DNA of 64,000 nucleotides from UBA2210 sp036825195 (lineage in GTDB: Bacteria > Desulfobacterota > Syntrophia > Syntrophales > UBA2210). The notes below the pieces were generated by a model. The model was not told where the DNA came from. It saw only the letters and a list, made by a program, of their open reading frames with translations, and searched no databases. The stretch lies in NCBI GenBank assembly GCA_036825195.1, contig DAISYQ010000012.1:6589-70588 (forward strand). The letters are read 5' to 3'. This document shows, piece by piece, positions 36,904 to 45,610 of the stretch (positions within the stretch are counted from its first letter, which is position 1; each line of letters starts with the position of its first letter). The translations under genes were made by a program, and so were the position numbers.

Positions 36904-37210
36904 AATTAACCTCTTTTAAATAATAGGAAAACAACGATTTAAGAATTTATTTTGTAGGTTAACTTCAATATTAATGTTGTTTTGTAGAATTGAGTGAAGA
37001 CCGTTCCTTACTTTTTAGTGAGTTACAGTGAAAAGCTATATAAACAAAGTAAATCAAGTCATTATATCAATTGGGACATTAAGGGGACACAATACATAAT
37101 TTGAATTAAGTGTTATGTCCTCAGAATTGCGCCTAATTGCGAATTACCCTCTTGTGAAGAACTGACTCTATAACTTCTTTTTCATCTATCATCTTTCTCT
37201 CTTTTTATTA
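36904..37210. other. AT-rich intergenic stretch with GGGACA/TGTCC motifs
   Basis: Upstream of the ExbB-like gene. Contains GGGACAT (37074-37080), GGGGACAC (37083-37090) and GTGTTATGTCC (37110-37120), in the same order as a related set at 20123-20187. The shared text TTTGAATT-NN-GTGTTATGTCC suggests copies of one repeat family. No gene seen. Confidence 0.45.
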
Positions 37211-37278
37211 ACATAACGACAAGCTTACCAGCCCGCGTGACAAGGCCGTCGTGGGTCAGGTGAAACGCCAAGTTAGTG
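37211..37278 (-). other. Integron attC-like recombination site
   Basis: 68 bases starting 5 bases after the stop of the leftward small gene. In gene direction it reads CACTAAC-TTGGCG... and ends ...TTGTC-GTTATGT: the outer boxes (AAC and GTT) pair, TTTCACC and CCC pair with GGG and GGTAA with a few unpaired bases in one arm, and a variable centre separates them. This is the layout of attC sites (R'', L'', L', R'), and position and orientation are right for a gene cassette. R' (GTTATGT) deviates by one base from GTTRRRY. No integron integrase is in the window. Confidence 0.6.
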
Positions 37279-37282
37279 AAAT

Positions 37283-37570
37283 TTAGCCTTTCCAAGTATC
37301 ATGAAGCCATTCAAATTTTTTCGTTTGTCCGAAGCCTGCCCAATCAGTATTACTTTCTATTGCGAGCACTATCATATCAACGTCTGGTATCAATTCCTGT
37401 ACTTTGTCTCGGATGCTTGCGACATTCCAAGTATTAGTACTGTCAGTTAACAACCATGCATCACTGAACCAATGCCAATAACCCATGTGGTCCTTAAAAT
37501 AATTTGAGACAGTATTTTGTTGTATTTCTGTTGCATTATCTATAACGAGGATGAAACGTTTCTTATTCAT
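37283..37570 (-). CDS. Small Cas2/SinR-like protein
   Basis: About 95 residues. Pattern: strand KKRFILVIDNA, helix, YWHWFSDAWLLTDST, helix VASIRDKVQELI, strand DMIVLAIES, then DWAGFG and a C-terminal WLHDTW. That order matches the Cas2-like ferredoxin-fold proteins annotated as SinR family, which are frequent in integron cassettes. No cas1 or CRISPR array is here, so a CRISPR role is not suggested. ATG 37570 lies inside the end of the preceding gene (8-base overlap); ATG 37591 is an earlier start. The attC-like site follows directly. Confidence 0.7.
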   Translation of the reverse strand: MNKKRFILVIDNATEIQQNTVSNYFKDHMGYWHWFSDAWLLTDSTNTWNVASIRDKVQELIPDVDMIVLAIESNTDWAGFGQTKKFEWLHDTWKG

Positions 37571-37946
37571 GATCATCCTCCTCTCCTGCAATCAAGGACT
37601 TAGGTTCGTTGCTTAAGGTATACAGAGTCTTTTCGTCTCTTAGTCCGGTCAGGTTATCTCCTACCAACCCACGTTCAATAGCCATCTTGGACAGTGTGTA
37701 ACTTTCTGATCTTAATGCATCTGGGCTTTTGATTAAGAAATATATATAAGCGCCTAAAAACGTAGTCAAAACAACAGCAAGCGCACTAGCGATTCCAATC
37801 AAGATCCATGAAGGAGCACCTGCTATTGCTGTAATCGGAATGCTTGTTAAAAGCATTGCTATCACCCATTGTAGGGCATGCAAGGCTGTTGACCTAGCAC
37901 CTTTAGCACTAGCCTCAGAAAAAAAACTATGAATAATATTTGTCAT
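37563..37946 (-). CDS. Small two-TM membrane protein, partner of the Cas2/SinR-like gene
   Basis: Not a recognized family. ATG 37946 has GAAGGAG upstream; the frame runs further but without a better start. 127 residues: a short N-terminal helix (MTNIIHSFFSEASAKGARS), two membrane helices (about 23-42 and 45-68, separated by APSW), then an acidic C-terminal half (LRSESYTLSKMAIERGLVGDNL ... EEDDHE). It overlaps the next gene, so the pair is co-translated. The combination of a membrane protein and a small soluble protein on a possible cassette could be a toxin-antitoxin or a phage-response pair, but nothing proves it. Confidence 0.7.
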   Translation of the reverse strand: MTNIIHSFFSEASAKGARSTALHALQWVIAMLLTSIPITAIAGAPSWILIGIASALAVVLTTFLGAYIYFLIKSPDALRSESYTLSKMAIERGLVGDNLTGLRDEKTLYTLSNEPKSLIAGEEDDHE

Positions 37947-38471
37947 AGAAACTCCTTCGAACACCAACAAATTATTATATTGAACAATATAACTTCGAAA
38001 GAAAAAACCCTGAAACACTTTCCTTTATGTAACATTTGTATTTTCTGTCAGGATATCACACAACATGGAATTGTATGCCGTTAACAGGGTGCCTTAACAT
38101 GCTGGAGATACCTGAATTCGGATAGTCTTCCTGATTTTCTCAATAAACTCAAAGAAACGGAACACAACAAAAACAAGCCCATAAATCGGTACATCTGTTT
38201 TATGAAGCGGCAAGCCAACAGACTGCATTAAAGATGTCTTAGATCTGATAAGTCAACAGAGCGAGCTGGATCTAATACCCAATATTTGCTCCGATAATTC
38301 TTACCGAAAAGAGAATTTTCGTAACTATACCAAATTACCGATAATTCACAAAGGGGAAATTAAGTATAAATGGGAAAAAAGACAGAACCGTGCCTCTACC
38401 CAAAACGGTGTGTCCGGAATGACAGGCCCATCGTTAACAGATAAAAAATACACAAGAAAAATCTGAAAAAT
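37947..38471. other. Intergenic region right of the accessory island
   Basis: About 525 bases. The left half is AT-rich like the island, the right half less so, so the island border is probably here, around 38.0-38.4 kb. On the plus strand a short open stretch (about 38095-38228) reads DSLPDFLNKLKETEHNKNK and continues to a stop, without a good start; it may be the tail of a lost gene. A second attC box (GTTATAT or GTTACAT near 37990-38030, minus strand) is possible but weak. No terminator found for efp. Confidence 0.4.
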
Positions 38472-39035
38472 TTATTCTTTGACGCGGGTAAGGTACTCGC
38501 CGGTACGCGTGTCGATTCTGATCTTTTCGCCTTCTTCGATGAAGGGTGGTACCAGAAGGCTGTAGCCTGTTTCGACTTCGATCGGTTTTGTCCTTCCCGT
38601 AACCGAGTCCCCCTTTGCCCAGGGTTCCGCTTTGGTGACGGTGAGGTCAACGAAATTGGGGAGAGTTACGCCGAGTGGCTTATCTCCGAAAAAGAGGATT
38701 TCCACGTCCAGATTGTCGAGCAGGAAGTTTTTTGCGTCCCCCAGCTGATCTTCTGTCAGGAAAACCTGTTCGTATGTCTCCGTGTCCATGAAACAGTATT
38801 TCCCGCCTTCTTCGTAAAGGTACTGCATCTTTTTTTCCTGCAGATTGGCGGGTTCGAAGGTATCCACGGAACGGTAGGTGCGTTCAAACTGGTTTCCGTT
38901 GATCATGTTTCTGAGTTTACATCGATAAAGAGATTGTCCCTTGCCGGGTTTTGAAAACTCAAAATCAACTATTACATATGGATCACCATCGATCTGTATC
39001 TTCAGGTTTTTTCTCAAGTCGCTTGCATTATACAT
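38472..39035 (-). CDS. efp: Translation elongation factor P
   Basis: Ribosome-binding factor that relieves stalling at polyproline. 187 residues covering all three OB-type domains; the C-terminal signature VTKAEPWAKGDSVTGRTKPIEVETGY is present. Lys32 in SKPGKGQS is the position modified by beta-lysine in EpmA-containing bacteria, and epmA is in this window. AAAGGAG precedes ATG 39035. Single gene with its own promoter. Confidence 0.97.
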   Translation of the reverse strand: MYNASDLRKNLKIQIDGDPYVIVDFEFSKPGKGQSLYRCKLRNMINGNQFERTYRSVDTFEPANLQEKKMQYLYEEGGKYCFMDTETYEQVFLTEDQLGDAKNFLLDNLDVEILFFGDKPLGVTLPNFVDLTVTKAEPWAKGDSVTGRTKPIEVETGYSLLVPPFIEEGEKIRIDTRTGEYLTRVKE

Positions 39036-39076
39036 GGCCTGCTCCTTTGTTTTTTAAGGAATTCAATAAATCCGTA

Positions 39077-39105
39077 CTTCTATTCTATTTGGTGGGATAT
39101 GTCAA
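39077..39105 (-). promoter_or_regulatory. Probable efp promoter
   Basis: Minus-strand TTGACA (39105-39100), 17 bases, TAGAAG (39082-39077). Good -35 box, moderate -10 box, about 40 bases before the efp start. Confidence 0.5.
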
Positions 39106-39144
39106 AAAAATGTTGGAGTCTTCCGGTGAGGGGATAAAGACGGG

Positions 39145-40830
39145 TTACATCCTGGTGACTCTGAACACCTCTTCGATGGTGGTGATCCCTTCCAGTACCT
39201 TCCGCGAGCCGTCGTGGAGCATGGTGGTCATACCGGATTTGATCGCTTCTCGGAGGATCTGGTTCGAGTCGGATGTCTTCAGTATTAGTTTCTTCAAGTG
39301 ATCGTCGAGGACCATCATTTCAAAGATGGCGGTTCTTCCCTTGTACCCCGTATTCATGCAGGCGGGACAGCCCTTCTTCCGGTAGATGGTGTGGTCTTGC
39401 AGCAGACCCTTGTCGATGCCTATCCTCATCAGGGATTTGTCGTCCGGTGCATAGGCTTCCCTGCATTGAGGGCAGAGCACCCTGACGAGCCGCTGGGCGA
39501 TGATCGCGATGACGGACGATGACACCAGGAACGGTTCCACGTCCATGTCCGTCATGCGTGTTATCGCACTGGCCGCGTCGTTGGTGTGGAGTGTGGAAAA
39601 GACCAGATGTCCGGTGAGGGAGGATTGAATGGCAATCTCCGAGGTCTCCTTGTCCCGGATTTCTCCGACCAGTATCACGTCCGGGTCCTGTCTCACGATG
39701 GATCTCAGACCCTTTGCGAAGGTAAGATCGATCTTGGGGTTGACCTGTATCTGGCCGATCCCCTCTATCTGATATTCTATGGGGTCCTCGATGGTGATGA
39801 TGTTGATCTCAGGGCTGTTGATGGTGGAGAGGGCCGCGTAGAGGGTCGTGGTCTTTCCGCTCCCCGTCGGACCCGTTACCAGAATGATGCCATAGGGAGA
39901 TTTGATCAGTTCGTTGAAGGTGGCTAACTGATCGTCGTGCATTCCCAGGTCGGACAGCTTCAGAATGGTGCCGGTCTTGTCGAGGAGCCGGAGGACGGCC
40001 CGTTCACCAAAGGCGGTTGGGATGACGGATACCCGTATGTCGATGGCCTTGTCGCCGATCTTGATGTCTATCCTCCCGTCCTGGGGCAGCCTCTTTTCCG
40101 CGATATTGAGCTTTGCCATGACCTTCACCCTTGAAATCAGTGAAGATTGGATCCTCTTCGGGAGTTTGAGAATGTTGTACAGGACGCCGTCTATCCGGTA
40201 TCTGATAACGAGCGAGTTCTGATAGGGCTCTATGTGGATGTCGCTGGCCCTGTCTTTGACGGCGCGCGAGAGGGTAAGGTTCACCAGCCGTATGATCGGC
40301 GCGTCGCTGGTATCGTCAAGCAGGTCGGCTGTCTCTTCTATCTCGGAGATGATGCTGTCCGGCGATTCCTCCTCGTTCATATCCTGGATGAACTCTTCGG
40401 CCGAATCCCCTCCCTGATCGTATGCGAAATTTATGGCCGAGAGAATGGCGGTCTGTGTGGAAAGGACGATGCGGGCATCTTTCCAATCCAGTATATGAAG
40501 AATATCGTCGACCGACTGAAATTTGGATGGGTCGTTCACCGCCACAAAGGTTCCGTCCGGTGTTTCAAGCGGTACCATCTTCTGCCGTCGCAGGTACTGG
40601 ATGGAGAGGGATTTCGTGAAGCCCACGCCGAGATTTTCGGAGGGGAGATTGGGCCAGAAGGGTATCCCGAGCCGAGCTCCCATTGCCTCCAGGAGAGCGG
40701 TTTCGCTGACGTCCTTCCTCTGGATCAGCCTGTCGATAAGCGTCTCGCCCGCGGCGACGGGCAGCCGTAACACATCTGCTATAATCTCTTCGGAAAGACC
40801 ATATGCCGCAAGCTGAGATTCCCTGTTCAT
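39145..40830 (-). CDS. gspE: Type II secretion ATPase GspE
   Basis: Cytoplasmic motor that drives pseudopilus assembly. N1E-like region (residues about 1-150), N2E domain, Walker A GPTGSGKTT, Asp box and Walker B ILVGEIRD, His box STLHTNDAASAITR, and a four-cysteine zinc motif (CPQC ... CPAC). 561 residues. Last gene of the long leftward gsp operon, 75 bases after gspD. The same family includes PilB, but the surroundings settle it as GspE. Confidence 0.95.
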   Translation of the reverse strand: MNRESQLAAYGLSEEIIADVLRLPVAAGETLIDRLIQRKDVSETALLEAMGARLGIPFWPNLPSENLGVGFTKSLSIQYLRRQKMVPLETPDGTFVAVNDPSKFQSVDDILHILDWKDARIVLSTQTAILSAINFAYDQGGDSAEEFIQDMNEEESPDSIISEIEETADLLDDTSDAPIIRLVNLTLSRAVKDRASDIHIEPYQNSLVIRYRIDGVLYNILKLPKRIQSSLISRVKVMAKLNIAEKRLPQDGRIDIKIGDKAIDIRVSVIPTAFGERAVLRLLDKTGTILKLSDLGMHDDQLATFNELIKSPYGIILVTGPTGSGKTTTLYAALSTINSPEINIITIEDPIEYQIEGIGQIQVNPKIDLTFAKGLRSIVRQDPDVILVGEIRDKETSEIAIQSSLTGHLVFSTLHTNDAASAITRMTDMDVEPFLVSSSVIAIIAQRLVRVLCPQCREAYAPDDKSLMRIGIDKGLLQDHTIYRKKGCPACMNTGYKGRTAIFEMMVLDDHLKKLILKTSDSNQILREAIKSGMTTMLHDGSRKVLEGITTIEEVFRVTRM

Positions 40831-40905
40831 GGCCGGTATCCTGAGATTTCCCGAAACATGATCGGGATCGGGGAAATAACATTTTTTGTTGTCATATCAC
40901 TTCCC

Positions 40906-42948
40906 CTATGGCTTGCGTTTTTTCTCGTACGTCTTGATCACGCCCTCTTCGACCTTTTTGATCTGTTCCTGTTTTTCTTCGTATATCTCGCTGGCCTCTC
41001 TCGGATTTTCTACGATATGGGGGGTAATGAATATGAAGAGATTTCGCGTCTCATGGGATACGCTCTCATATTTGAAAAGCCAGCCGAGGAAGGGGATATT
41101 CCCGAGGCAGGGGACCTTGTAGGCCGTATTGGTCACGTCGTCTCCTATGAGACCGCCAATGACGATGGAGTTCTTGTCCTGTATCGTCACGACCGTTTTG
41201 GCAGTGCGTTTCAGCGTGGTAGGTCTCACCGTCTGCTGGCCCGCTTCCGTGACGAGTTTCGTAACTTCCTGATAAATGTTGAGTCTGACGAAGCGGCCCT
41301 GGCTGATCTGAGGGGTGATTCTCAGGGTGACCCCCACGTCCTTGTATTCATAGCTGCTGTAATCGATATCGCTGGAGGATGTTTCCGCCCGTGTCTGATA
41401 GGGAACATTTTCCCCCACATATATTTCGGCCTCTTCGTTGTCCAGGGTGAGTATCTGGGGCGTGGAGAGGATATGGACATCTTCATCTTTCTGATAGGCC
41501 TGCAGGATCGCACCCAGGTTGGGGAACGCGATGCCGCCGATGTTGATCGTCTCGCTGAATACGCCCAGCGAGAGTCCCTCCGGGAAGGTTGTTATTCCTG
41601 TGGTGGCATTAACCGTCGGCATGATATCCTTTCCCCGGAACCCGCCTCCGTAATATTTATTGCTGCCGAATTCCTCCCCAGCCATCCATTCCACGCCGAG
41701 ATTGAAGCCCTTGTCCACGTTGACTTCCATAATGAGCGCTTCGATATAGACCATGGGGCGGGGGATATCGAGTTTCTTGATCACCCCCTCAAGGATAGCG
41801 TAGTCATCCCGTTCCGCCGTGATGATCAGCGTGTTGGTTGCTTTGTCCGGGATGATATGTATGTCTTTCGACAGGAGCGGTGATTTGCCCTTTTGGGTGG
41901 TTTTGGTGTCTTGTTGTTGAGAGGGAAGGTTCATCAGAACAGCTGCAAGCTCTTCGGCATCGGCGTTCTCGAGGCGATAGACGTGCAGTCCTTCTTCTCC
42001 CTTGGGCACATCCTTGTCCAGAAGCTCCAGGAGCTGTCTGATGCGTGATGTGTCATTGTCGCTGGCCAGAGTTATGATGGTGTTGGTGCGTTTGTCGGCC
42101 ACAATCTTGATGGTGGAAGTGGGCGTTCCTTTCTTTTGCCTGGTCTCCTGCTCGAATATTTGCGTCAGCGATTGGGCAATCTCCGTGGAAGACGCGCGTT
42201 CCAGTGGTATAACCGAGATCTGTTCTTCTATCCCCTCGGCGTCCAGGGCTTCTATGATCGTGATGAGCCTTTTGATGTTGGAGAGCAGATCCGTAACGAC
42301 AAGCATACCCGTGGGGGGGTATGACAGCATGACGCTTGACTTTGATATCAGGGGGGCGAGCACCTTTTTCATCTCATCGGGATTGGCGTAATTCAGGGAT
42401 ATGATCTGGGTCACGATCCTGTCTTCGGGGGTTATTGCCCCGTCTTTGAGGCGCGTTTCCATATTCCTGGTCGCCGCGTCTCTGGAAGGCACGATCTTGA
42501 TGATATTGTCCGACGAAACAGTACTGTACCCGTGCACATCAAGTACCGATTCGAATACCTTGTAGGCCTCCGGGATCGAAATTTTCTTCGGGGAGATAAT
42601 GGTGACCGTTCCCTTGACTTCCCGGTCGATTACAAAATTGGTGCCGGTCAATTCGCTGATGAACTTGATGAAAACCCGTATGTCCACATTGTCGAAATCT
42701 ATGGTGACAAACTTGGATGAGTCATCCTGTTCTTGTGGTTTCGCGAGGGTTTCTTTCTTTGCAACCTCTCCATTGGGCGGAGCTTTGATGGAGGGTTTCT
42801 CTGCGGGAGTCGTTTTGGTGCCGGATGTGGTGACAAGTTTTTCCTCGCCTGTCACTTTTGCTCCCATAATGATCCCGGGTGCCGTGAATGACACGAGGCA
42901 CAGAATAATGACGGATACCGATATGTATGTAATTATTGATCGTTTCAT
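40906..42948 (-). CDS. gspD: Type II secretion secretin GspD
   Basis: Outer-membrane channel. ATG 42948 gives a signal peptide (MKRSIITYISVSVIILCLVSF); the frame is open upstream into the TPR gene but only from 42948 does a signal appear. Periplasmic N0-N3 domains follow (VTIDFDNVDIRVFIKFISEL, then VIPLERASSTEIAQSL and HVYRLENADAEELAAVL), then the secretin core with its signature VPCLGNIPFLGWLFK. The C-terminal tail is helical and charged (YEEKQEQIKKVEEGVIKTYEKK), like an S-domain for a pilotin. 680 residues. Confidence 0.95.
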   Translation of the reverse strand: MKRSIITYISVSVIILCLVSFTAPGIIMGAKVTGEEKLVTTSGTKTTPAEKPSIKAPPNGEVAKKETLAKPQEQDDSSKFVTIDFDNVDIRVFIKFISELTGTNFVIDREVKGTVTIISPKKISIPEAYKVFESVLDVHGYSTVSSDNIIKIVPSRDAATRNMETRLKDGAITPEDRIVTQIISLNYANPDEMKKVLAPLISKSSVMLSYPPTGMLVVTDLLSNIKRLITIIEALDAEGIEEQISVIPLERASSTEIAQSLTQIFEQETRQKKGTPTSTIKIVADKRTNTIITLASDNDTSRIRQLLELLDKDVPKGEEGLHVYRLENADAEELAAVLMNLPSQQQDTKTTQKGKSPLLSKDIHIIPDKATNTLIITAERDDYAILEGVIKKLDIPRPMVYIEALIMEVNVDKGFNLGVEWMAGEEFGSNKYYGGGFRGKDIMPTVNATTGITTFPEGLSLGVFSETINIGGIAFPNLGAILQAYQKDEDVHILSTPQILTLDNEEAEIYVGENVPYQTRAETSSSDIDYSSYEYKDVGVTLRITPQISQGRFVRLNIYQEVTKLVTEAGQQTVRPTTLKRTAKTVVTIQDKNSIVIGGLIGDDVTNTAYKVPCLGNIPFLGWLFKYESVSHETRNLFIFITPHIVENPREASEIYEEKQEQIKKVEEGVIKTYEKKRKP

Positions 42949-42991
42949 CTCTGAACTGTCTCGTTTTCTGTAATTACTGCCTTCATCGTTG

Positions 42992-43759
42992 TCATTCAAA
43001 TATGGTTTTAAACTCCTCCGTTTCGCGAACATTTTCCAGATCTTTATCATCTTTTACCCATTTTCTCACGTCATTATTTAGGCGCACGGCACGCTCCAGA
43101 TACTCGAGGGAACGGGAGATATCCCCCTCCTGAGAATAGAGACACGCCAGATTATAGAAGGGGTTGACATAGTCGTCCTTCAGCTCGATTGCCTTCCGGA
43201 ACATCGCCTCGGCATTCTTGATTTGCCCCTGGCTCATATAGATAACCCCGAGATTATTCAGAGAGAATACGTGTCCCGGATCGATATGCAGGAGGTTTTC
43301 GTATGTCTTACCGGCCATATCCAGGTTGCCTTTCCGCTGGTAGTTCAGGGCCGCTCGGTACAGGGTTTCCACGCGGACTGTCATGTCGGTGGATTTTTTC
43401 ACGCCACCCGTATTCTCAGCCGTGGGGGGCGGGGGCATTGCCTGCTTGCCGGTTTCGGGACGCGAAACAGGTTTCGGGTTTGTGGCGATGACCGATTTCT
43501 GTTGTGGTGCCGGTACCTTTTCAACCACAGCTTCGCTACGTGGAACCGGACGGTCCTTCCCGTCCGGTGACCTGCCTCCGAACAGGAAAAAGACGACGAG
43601 GGCGAGTATTATCAATGCCACAACTACACCGATTGTCCATAAGGCCCGGGGGCGTTTATAACCGGTATAAGCTGCCGCCGGTGTCACACGGCTATAGCGT
43701 TGGTACAGGCTGTCTTTTTCTTTTTGAGCCTTTTTAAGGGCGTTTTCTATATGACTCAT
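42992..43759 (-). CDS. GspB-like inner-membrane TPR protein
   Basis: 255 residues. The N-terminus MSHIENALKKAQKEKDSLYQRY is the opening seen in GspB/ExeB-type assembly proteins; a single membrane helix (about 40-60) and a Pro-rich linker follow. Instead of the GspB periplasmic domain, it then has three to four TPR repeats (YRAALNYQRKGNLDMAGKTYE, SLNNLGVIYMSQGQIKNAEAMF, PFYNLACLYSQEGDISRSLEYLE). It starts next to the ExeA/GspA-like gene and precedes gspD, so a role in placing the secretin is likely. Confidence 0.85.
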   Translation of the reverse strand: MSHIENALKKAQKEKDSLYQRYSRVTPAAAYTGYKRPRALWTIGVVVALIILALVVFFLFGGRSPDGKDRPVPRSEAVVEKVPAPQQKSVIATNPKPVSRPETGKQAMPPPPTAENTGGVKKSTDMTVRVETLYRAALNYQRKGNLDMAGKTYENLLHIDPGHVFSLNNLGVIYMSQGQIKNAEAMFRKAIELKDDYVNPFYNLACLYSQEGDISRSLEYLERAVRLNNDVRKWVKDDKDLENVRETEEFKTIFE

Positions 43760-44722
43760 CTATTTCACTGAAAAAATCGTGTTCGAAAAAAAATGAAAAA
43801 CCGTCTCTCTGTTAACCGTCACAACGACCAGGAAAAGGATGATAATCAGTACAGCGAAGATCAGCAGTTGTCTCTTTCTTGTCCTTGTGTTTACCCTATC
43901 CGTCAGGTACCCGCTGCCGATATCGGAAGCGGCCTCCCTGATGAGATTTCTGCTGATGACGTTTGAATCCCTGGTGTACGCAATGAGCAGGGCCCTGTCA
44001 CAGATGACATTGATGCGCCTGGGGATGCCCCTGGAATAATGGTGAATCGTTCTGAAGGCCTGGCTGGAAAACAGGGGGCCTCCGTTGTTGCCCCCGCTTA
44101 CGGAGAGTCTGTGTCGTATGTAGTCCTCTTCCTGGGCGCGGTTGAAGGGAAGCAGGGCATACCGGACCGAAATCCTTTCGTTCAGCTGTTTCAGAGATGG
44201 AGATATGAGAAGTTCCTCCAGTTCCGGCTGCCCGATGAGCACTATCTGCAGCAGCTTTTCCCGTTCGGTCTCGAGGTTGGACAGCATCCGGATCTGCTCC
44301 AGCACCCCACGGGAGAGGTTTTGAGCCTCGTCGATCAGTAAGACCGCGTTTCTCCCCGCGGAGAAGTTCTTCAGCAGGAATGTGTTTAGTGCGTCGATAT
44401 ACCGCTTTTTGGTCTTTCTCCCCCGTCCCGATTTGACTCCGAATTCCTGATTGATCGTCGCCAGAAGTTCCATTTCCGAGAGCGAGGGGTTGAATATGAG
44501 GGCGCTGTCAACCGATTCGTCGAGGATGGAAAGCAGGTGTCTGCAGATGGTGGTCTTTCCCGTCCCGATCCCCCCCGTAACGACGATGAATCCTTTTTTC
44601 TCATTGATGCCGTAGATCAGGTGGTTTAACGCCTCGCTGTGTTGCGGACTGAGGTACAGGTACCGGGTATCCGGTGTCATATTGAATGGATTTTCTTGTA
44701 AGCCGAAATATGATGTGTACAT
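43760..44722 (-). CDS. ExeA/GspA-like AAA ATPase
   Basis: Assembly ATPase that helps GspB insert the secretin across peptidoglycan. Opening MYTSYFGLQENPFNMTPD is the family hallmark; Walker A TGGIGTGKTT, Walker B NAVLLIDEAQNL, and a single membrane helix near the C-terminus (about 285-305, LLIFAVLIIILFLVVV). 320 residues, without the long periplasmic peptidoglycan-binding part of Aeromonas ExeA. Its stop abuts the TPR gene start. Confidence 0.9.
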   Translation of the reverse strand: MYTSYFGLQENPFNMTPDTRYLYLSPQHSEALNHLIYGINEKKGFIVVTGGIGTGKTTICRHLLSILDESVDSALIFNPSLSEMELLATINQEFGVKSGRGRKTKKRYIDALNTFLLKNFSAGRNAVLLIDEAQNLSRGVLEQIRMLSNLETEREKLLQIVLIGQPELEELLISPSLKQLNERISVRYALLPFNRAQEEDYIRHRLSVSGGNNGGPLFSSQAFRTIHHYSRGIPRRINVICDRALLIAYTRDSNVISRNLIREAASDIGSGYLTDRVNTRTRKRQLLIFAVLIIILFLVVVTVNRETVFHFFSNTIFSVK

Positions 44723-44771
44723 GGTACAATGAAAGACCCTGTGCCCTTCGGATCCTTATCTCCTCCTGGTG

Positions 44772-45608
44772 CTATTCAAAGACATATTCCAGATCCTGTT
44801 TCATTCCCCTTCGTTCGATGTTAAGGCTTACGGAGGAACCGGATTTCAGCCCGTTGTACAGCTCCATCATCTCCTCGGGGCTCTTGATGGGTTGATCGTT
44901 GACGTTCTGTATGACGTCCCCGTTCTGCATGCCCATCTTCTCGAAGATGCTCCCCTTCTTTATCCTGCTTATGATGAAGCCGTTCGATTTTCCGCCTGAA
45001 AAGTACGGTCGTATCCTGGCTTGTGTAAGAATCTTACTGATATCCTGCAGGGCTTCATCTATCTCGTCCTTTCTCACGGTGATGGAACTCTTGTTTTCCG
45101 GTGCTGTCCGTTTGGTTATTCCCGTTTCTTTGTCGGGTTTTGCTTCCATAATCAGTATCTCGTCTCTGCCATCCACACGCAGGACAACCATGCCGCGCAT
45201 GATCTTCACGATCGTGGCGGAGGCGACGGTATCGCCCGTCCTGAAGAGTCCCTGCTCTTTCTTGTCCCTTTCCTCGATAACCGCATAGTCGAAATCCTTA
45301 TCGCCTGCCACCGTTCCGAGGAGAGCCAGATTGAGTGTGGTGGGTTTCAGGTCTTCTATGTCGATTTGCCCTTTCGGGATGACTTTGCCGGTCGTGCCGA
45401 AGATATTCCTCTCTGCAATCGAGCCGTAGTAATTGAGGGGCAGTTTCTTGGTGGTCTTGTGAGAAAGGGTTTTCTCTACCGGTATCCCGCTCGCACGGAT
45501 TCTGACGAGATGGGCGGACATGGCTCGATAGAATATGTCGACGGACAGGTATGCCAGGATGGTTATTGCCAGCAGAATAGTGAGTGTTCGATAGGTGGTT
45601 TTCATCAT
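44772..45608 (-). CDS. gspC: Type II secretion protein GspC (HR and PDZ domains)
   Basis: Inner-membrane platform protein that contacts the secretin. Membrane helix at about 8-27, homology region (SIAERNIFGT ... LNLALLGTVAG), and a C-terminal PDZ domain (FIISRIKKGSIFEKMGMQNGDVIQNVNDQPI). 278 residues. ATG 45608 and 45605 are adjacent; AGGTAGGA lies just upstream. Two bases after gspN. Confidence 0.92.
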   Translation of the reverse strand: MMKTTYRTLTILLAITILAYLSVDIFYRAMSAHLVRIRASGIPVEKTLSHKTTKKLPLNYYGSIAERNIFGTTGKVIPKGQIDIEDLKPTTLNLALLGTVAGDKDFDYAVIEERDKKEQGLFRTGDTVASATIVKIMRGMVVLRVDGRDEILIMEAKPDKETGITKRTAPENKSSITVRKDEIDEALQDISKILTQARIRPYFSGGKSNGFIISRIKKGSIFEKMGMQNGDVIQNVNDQPIKSPEEMMELYNGLKSGSSVSLNIERRGMKQDLEYVFE

Positions 45609-45610
45609 TC

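Noticed and set aside
37211..37278. Reading the attC-like hairpin as an ordinary terminator
   Set aside because: The arms are interrupted, the outer boxes are AAC/GTT, and no T-tract directly follows the stem in the gene direction.
37283..37570. CRISPR association of the Cas2-like protein
   Set aside because: No repeat-spacer array and no cas1 or effector genes; Cas2-fold proteins outside CRISPR (SinR, VapD types) explain it better.
38095..38228. Short plus-strand open stretch reading DSLPDFLNKLKETEHNKNK
   Set aside because: No start codon or ribosome site and no recognized family; at most a gene tail, so not listed as a CDS.
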